This document shows, one piece after another, positions 31,815 through 32,534 of a DNA stretch of 32,534 bases. The first letter of the stretch is position 1. Every line of letters starts with the position of its first letter. The position numbers were made by a program, and so were the translations under genes. A model generated the notes under the pieces. It did not search any database, was not told the origin of the DNA, and worked only from the letters and a program-made list of their open reading frames with translations. The DNA comes from Lentisphaeraceae bacterium (lineage in GTDB: Bacteria > Verrucomicrobiota > Kiritimatiellia > RFP12 > UBA1067). The stretch spans positions 1 to 32,534 of the forward strand of contig SFPL01000077.1 in the NCBI GenBank assembly GCA_004551905.1, given 5' to 3'.

Positions 31815-31823
31815 AGTATAACA
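31815..31823 (-). promoter_or_regulatory. mnmG promoter, extended -10, leaderless
   Basis: Minus-strand TGTTATACT with hexamer TATACT at 31820-31815, followed by 8 nt and ATG 31806. The geometry matches dnaA and citrate synthase and leaves no room for a ribosome-binding site. Confidence 0.65.
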
Positions 31824-31825
31824 AA

Positions 31826-31990
31826 TTATCAACTATTTGTGAAGGGTGACATGGTAAGTGTTATGCGAAGAGATAAATAAAAGAAAATTACAAATTGTTT
31901 GTATTTTAGTGAATTGAACAGGTGTTTAAAATATGTCAAGAGGGAAAAGTGAAGAAAATGTAGACAATTATCTAACAGTTATCAACAAAA
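31826..31990. other. Candidate oriC: AT-rich segment with DnaA-box-like motifs
   Basis: A markedly AT-rich stretch in a GC-rich genome, bounded by TTATCAACT (31826-31834) on one side and TTATCTAAC (31968-31976) and TTATCAACA (31979-31987) on the other. The AT-rich core between them could be the duplex-unwinding element. Genes to the left all point away from it. Position beside mnmG/dnaA is a common oriC location. Confidence 0.6.
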
Positions 31991-32017
31991 GAGCGGCACG
32001 GCGGCGGCTCGGTGGCT

Positions 32018-32068
32018 GAGCTACCGCTCGGTCTCGCCGCGGGTGACTTTCGTCGCCTTCCGCGCTTA
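32018..32068. repeat. 51-bp module, copy 2 (outer side of mnmG)
   Basis: Counterpart of 29628-29678; it starts 30 nt after TTATCAACA (31979-31987), nearly the same spacing as copy 1. After it, gacaatcggactggtttacac resembles gacaaccggactgttttacc following copy 1, where the 30-bp repeat is additionally interposed. Confidence 0.75.
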
Positions 32069-32240
32069 GGACAATCGGACTGGTTTACACTGGCCGCCTG
32101 AATCCTATCACTGGTTGCGCATAAGACCACTCTTACGGCGACCCGCACCCGCCTCCTCGCTCGCATTACTCCCCGCCTCGCCGCTGGGTGGAGCTCCGGG
32201 AGGCAGGCAGGAATGGGGCAGGGGCGGAGACAATTGCCTG
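32069..32240. other. GC-rich intergenic stretch
   Basis: No ORF with a start signal, RNA gene or strong hairpin could be supported here. It is GC-rich and separates the 51-bp module from the palindromes to its right. Confidence 0.4.
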
Positions 32241-32281
32241 CAAACATTGGAATTTAGGTCAGACCTAAATTCCAATGTTTG
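32241..32281. repeat. Perfect 41-nt palindrome with 20-bp arms
   Basis: The left arm CAAACATTGGAATTTAGGTC is exactly complementary to the right arm, around a single central A (32261). No T-run follows on either strand, so a simple terminator is unlikely. A degenerate relative lies 41 nt to the right. Confidence 0.9.
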
Positions 32282-32322
32282 GAGCTAACTGCTGCTTTGT
32301 TTTGTTCATTTTTGCACTCTAC

Positions 32323-32361
32323 AAATATTAGAAAATAGGTCAGACCTAAATTCTAATGTTT
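32323..32361. repeat. Degenerate relative of the 41-nt palindrome
   Basis: Thirty-nine bases centred on 32342 with 19-bp arms containing two mismatches and one G-T pair. The right arm differs from that of 32241-32281 at one position only, so the two share an origin. Confidence 0.8.
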
Positions 32362-32379
32362 ATAGGCCACTTATCCCTT

Positions 32380-32388
32380 TGATATAGA
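32380..32388 (+). promoter_or_regulatory. Possible plus-strand extended -10, leaderless
   Basis: TGATATAGA on the plus strand, followed by 7 nt and ATG 32396; similar geometry to dnaA and mnmG. The hexamer and ATG are inside the 30-bp repeat 32383-32412. Confidence 0.4.
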
Positions 32389-32412
32389 TGCGGCGATGAA
32401 ATATTATGACAA
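32383..32412 (+). repeat. 30-bp exact repeat, copy 2
   Basis: Identical to 29677-29706. Includes a TATAGA box, an ATG and the first codons of the ORF at 32396. Confidence 0.75.
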
Positions 32413-32534
32413 GACACAGTTTGGTAGGGATCGCACTCCGGGCGATCCGCAACGATTTCACAACGTAAATTCGTTGATTTGTCGTTGCGGCGCGGCCGAT
32501 GGAATGTCCTTGAATCGCGACTCGAACGCATCAA
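32396..32534 (+). CDS. Possible ORF start, 3' end outside window
   Basis: From ATG 32396 the frame stays open for 46 codons to the window end, beginning MKYYDKTQFGRDRTPGDPQ and containing CRCG. No family is recognised and the visible part is short. Support comes from the -10-like box 7 nt upstream and from duplication of its first codons at 29690. It would be the only plus-strand gene, diverging from the proposed origin. An opposite-strand frame (32346-32534) is also open, so the call is tentative. Confidence 0.35.
   Translation, partial: MKYYDKTQFGRDRTPGDPQRFHNVNSLICRCGAADGMSLNRDSNAS

Noticed and set aside
32346..32534. Minus-strand frame open to the right edge
   Set aside because: Covers the palindrome and the 30-bp repeat, no start signal visible inside the window, and no recognisable sequence.

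Overview
The window reads as the replication-origin neighbourhood of a GC-rich bacterial chromosome, with part of an integrated mobile element at its left end. Gene content suggests a PVC-superphylum bacterium, possibly Kiritimatiellota or a relative: very large secreted glycine-rich/DUF2341-type proteins, FmdB and UDP-sugar pyrophosphorylase housekeeping genes, and dispersed repeats of the 'cacagaggcacagag' and 'ggacaggattaacagg' kind. This assignment is inferred from gene style; no phylogenetic marker could be compared here.

Layout. 1-3872 is accessory DNA, visibly less GC-rich at its left end: a two-gene unit (one gene cut by the window edge, one PD-(D/E)XK-like), then a three-gene unit of a 47-aa ORF, a DUF2924 protein and a large serine recombinase. 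It abuts tRNA-Pro(TGG) at 3873-3949. 4001-8131 holds a UDP-sugar pyrophosphorylase, an FmdB-type zinc ribbon, citrate synthase and an exported SGNH hydrolase fused to an ABM-like domain. 8314-21761 holds two exported surface-type proteins of 808 and 3630 aa. 22058-24575 is a probable operon: zinc-ribbon XRE regulator, SDR dehydrogenase, enolase-superfamily dehydratase. 24813-26725 is an rRNA methyltransferase overlapping a coiled-coil gene. 26779-31806 is dnaN, dnaA and mnmG. 31807-32534 is AT-rich and repeat-rich and probably contains oriC.

Every supported gene between 4 kb and 31.8 kb is on the minus strand, pointing away from the proposed origin; a possible plus-strand ORF begins just to its right. 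Origin signals are DnaA-box-like TTATCAAC(A/T) motifs on both sides of mnmG, a duplicated 51-bp module next to them, and a perfect 16-bp parS-like palindrome inside mnmG.

Three features stand out. First, mnmG carries three in-frame insertions made largely of dispersed repeats that also occur between genes elsewhere in the window; one insertion begins at the parS-like site. Second, promoters share an extended -10, TGGTATAAT or a close relative, and in dnaA, mnmG and citrate synthase it lies only 8-9 nt before the start codon with no Shine-Dalgarno, implying leaderless mRNAs. Third, three TTATCAACT motifs at exact 12-bp spacing lie upstream of the XRE regulator. Assignments rest on reading the sequence and remembered family motifs; no database search was run.
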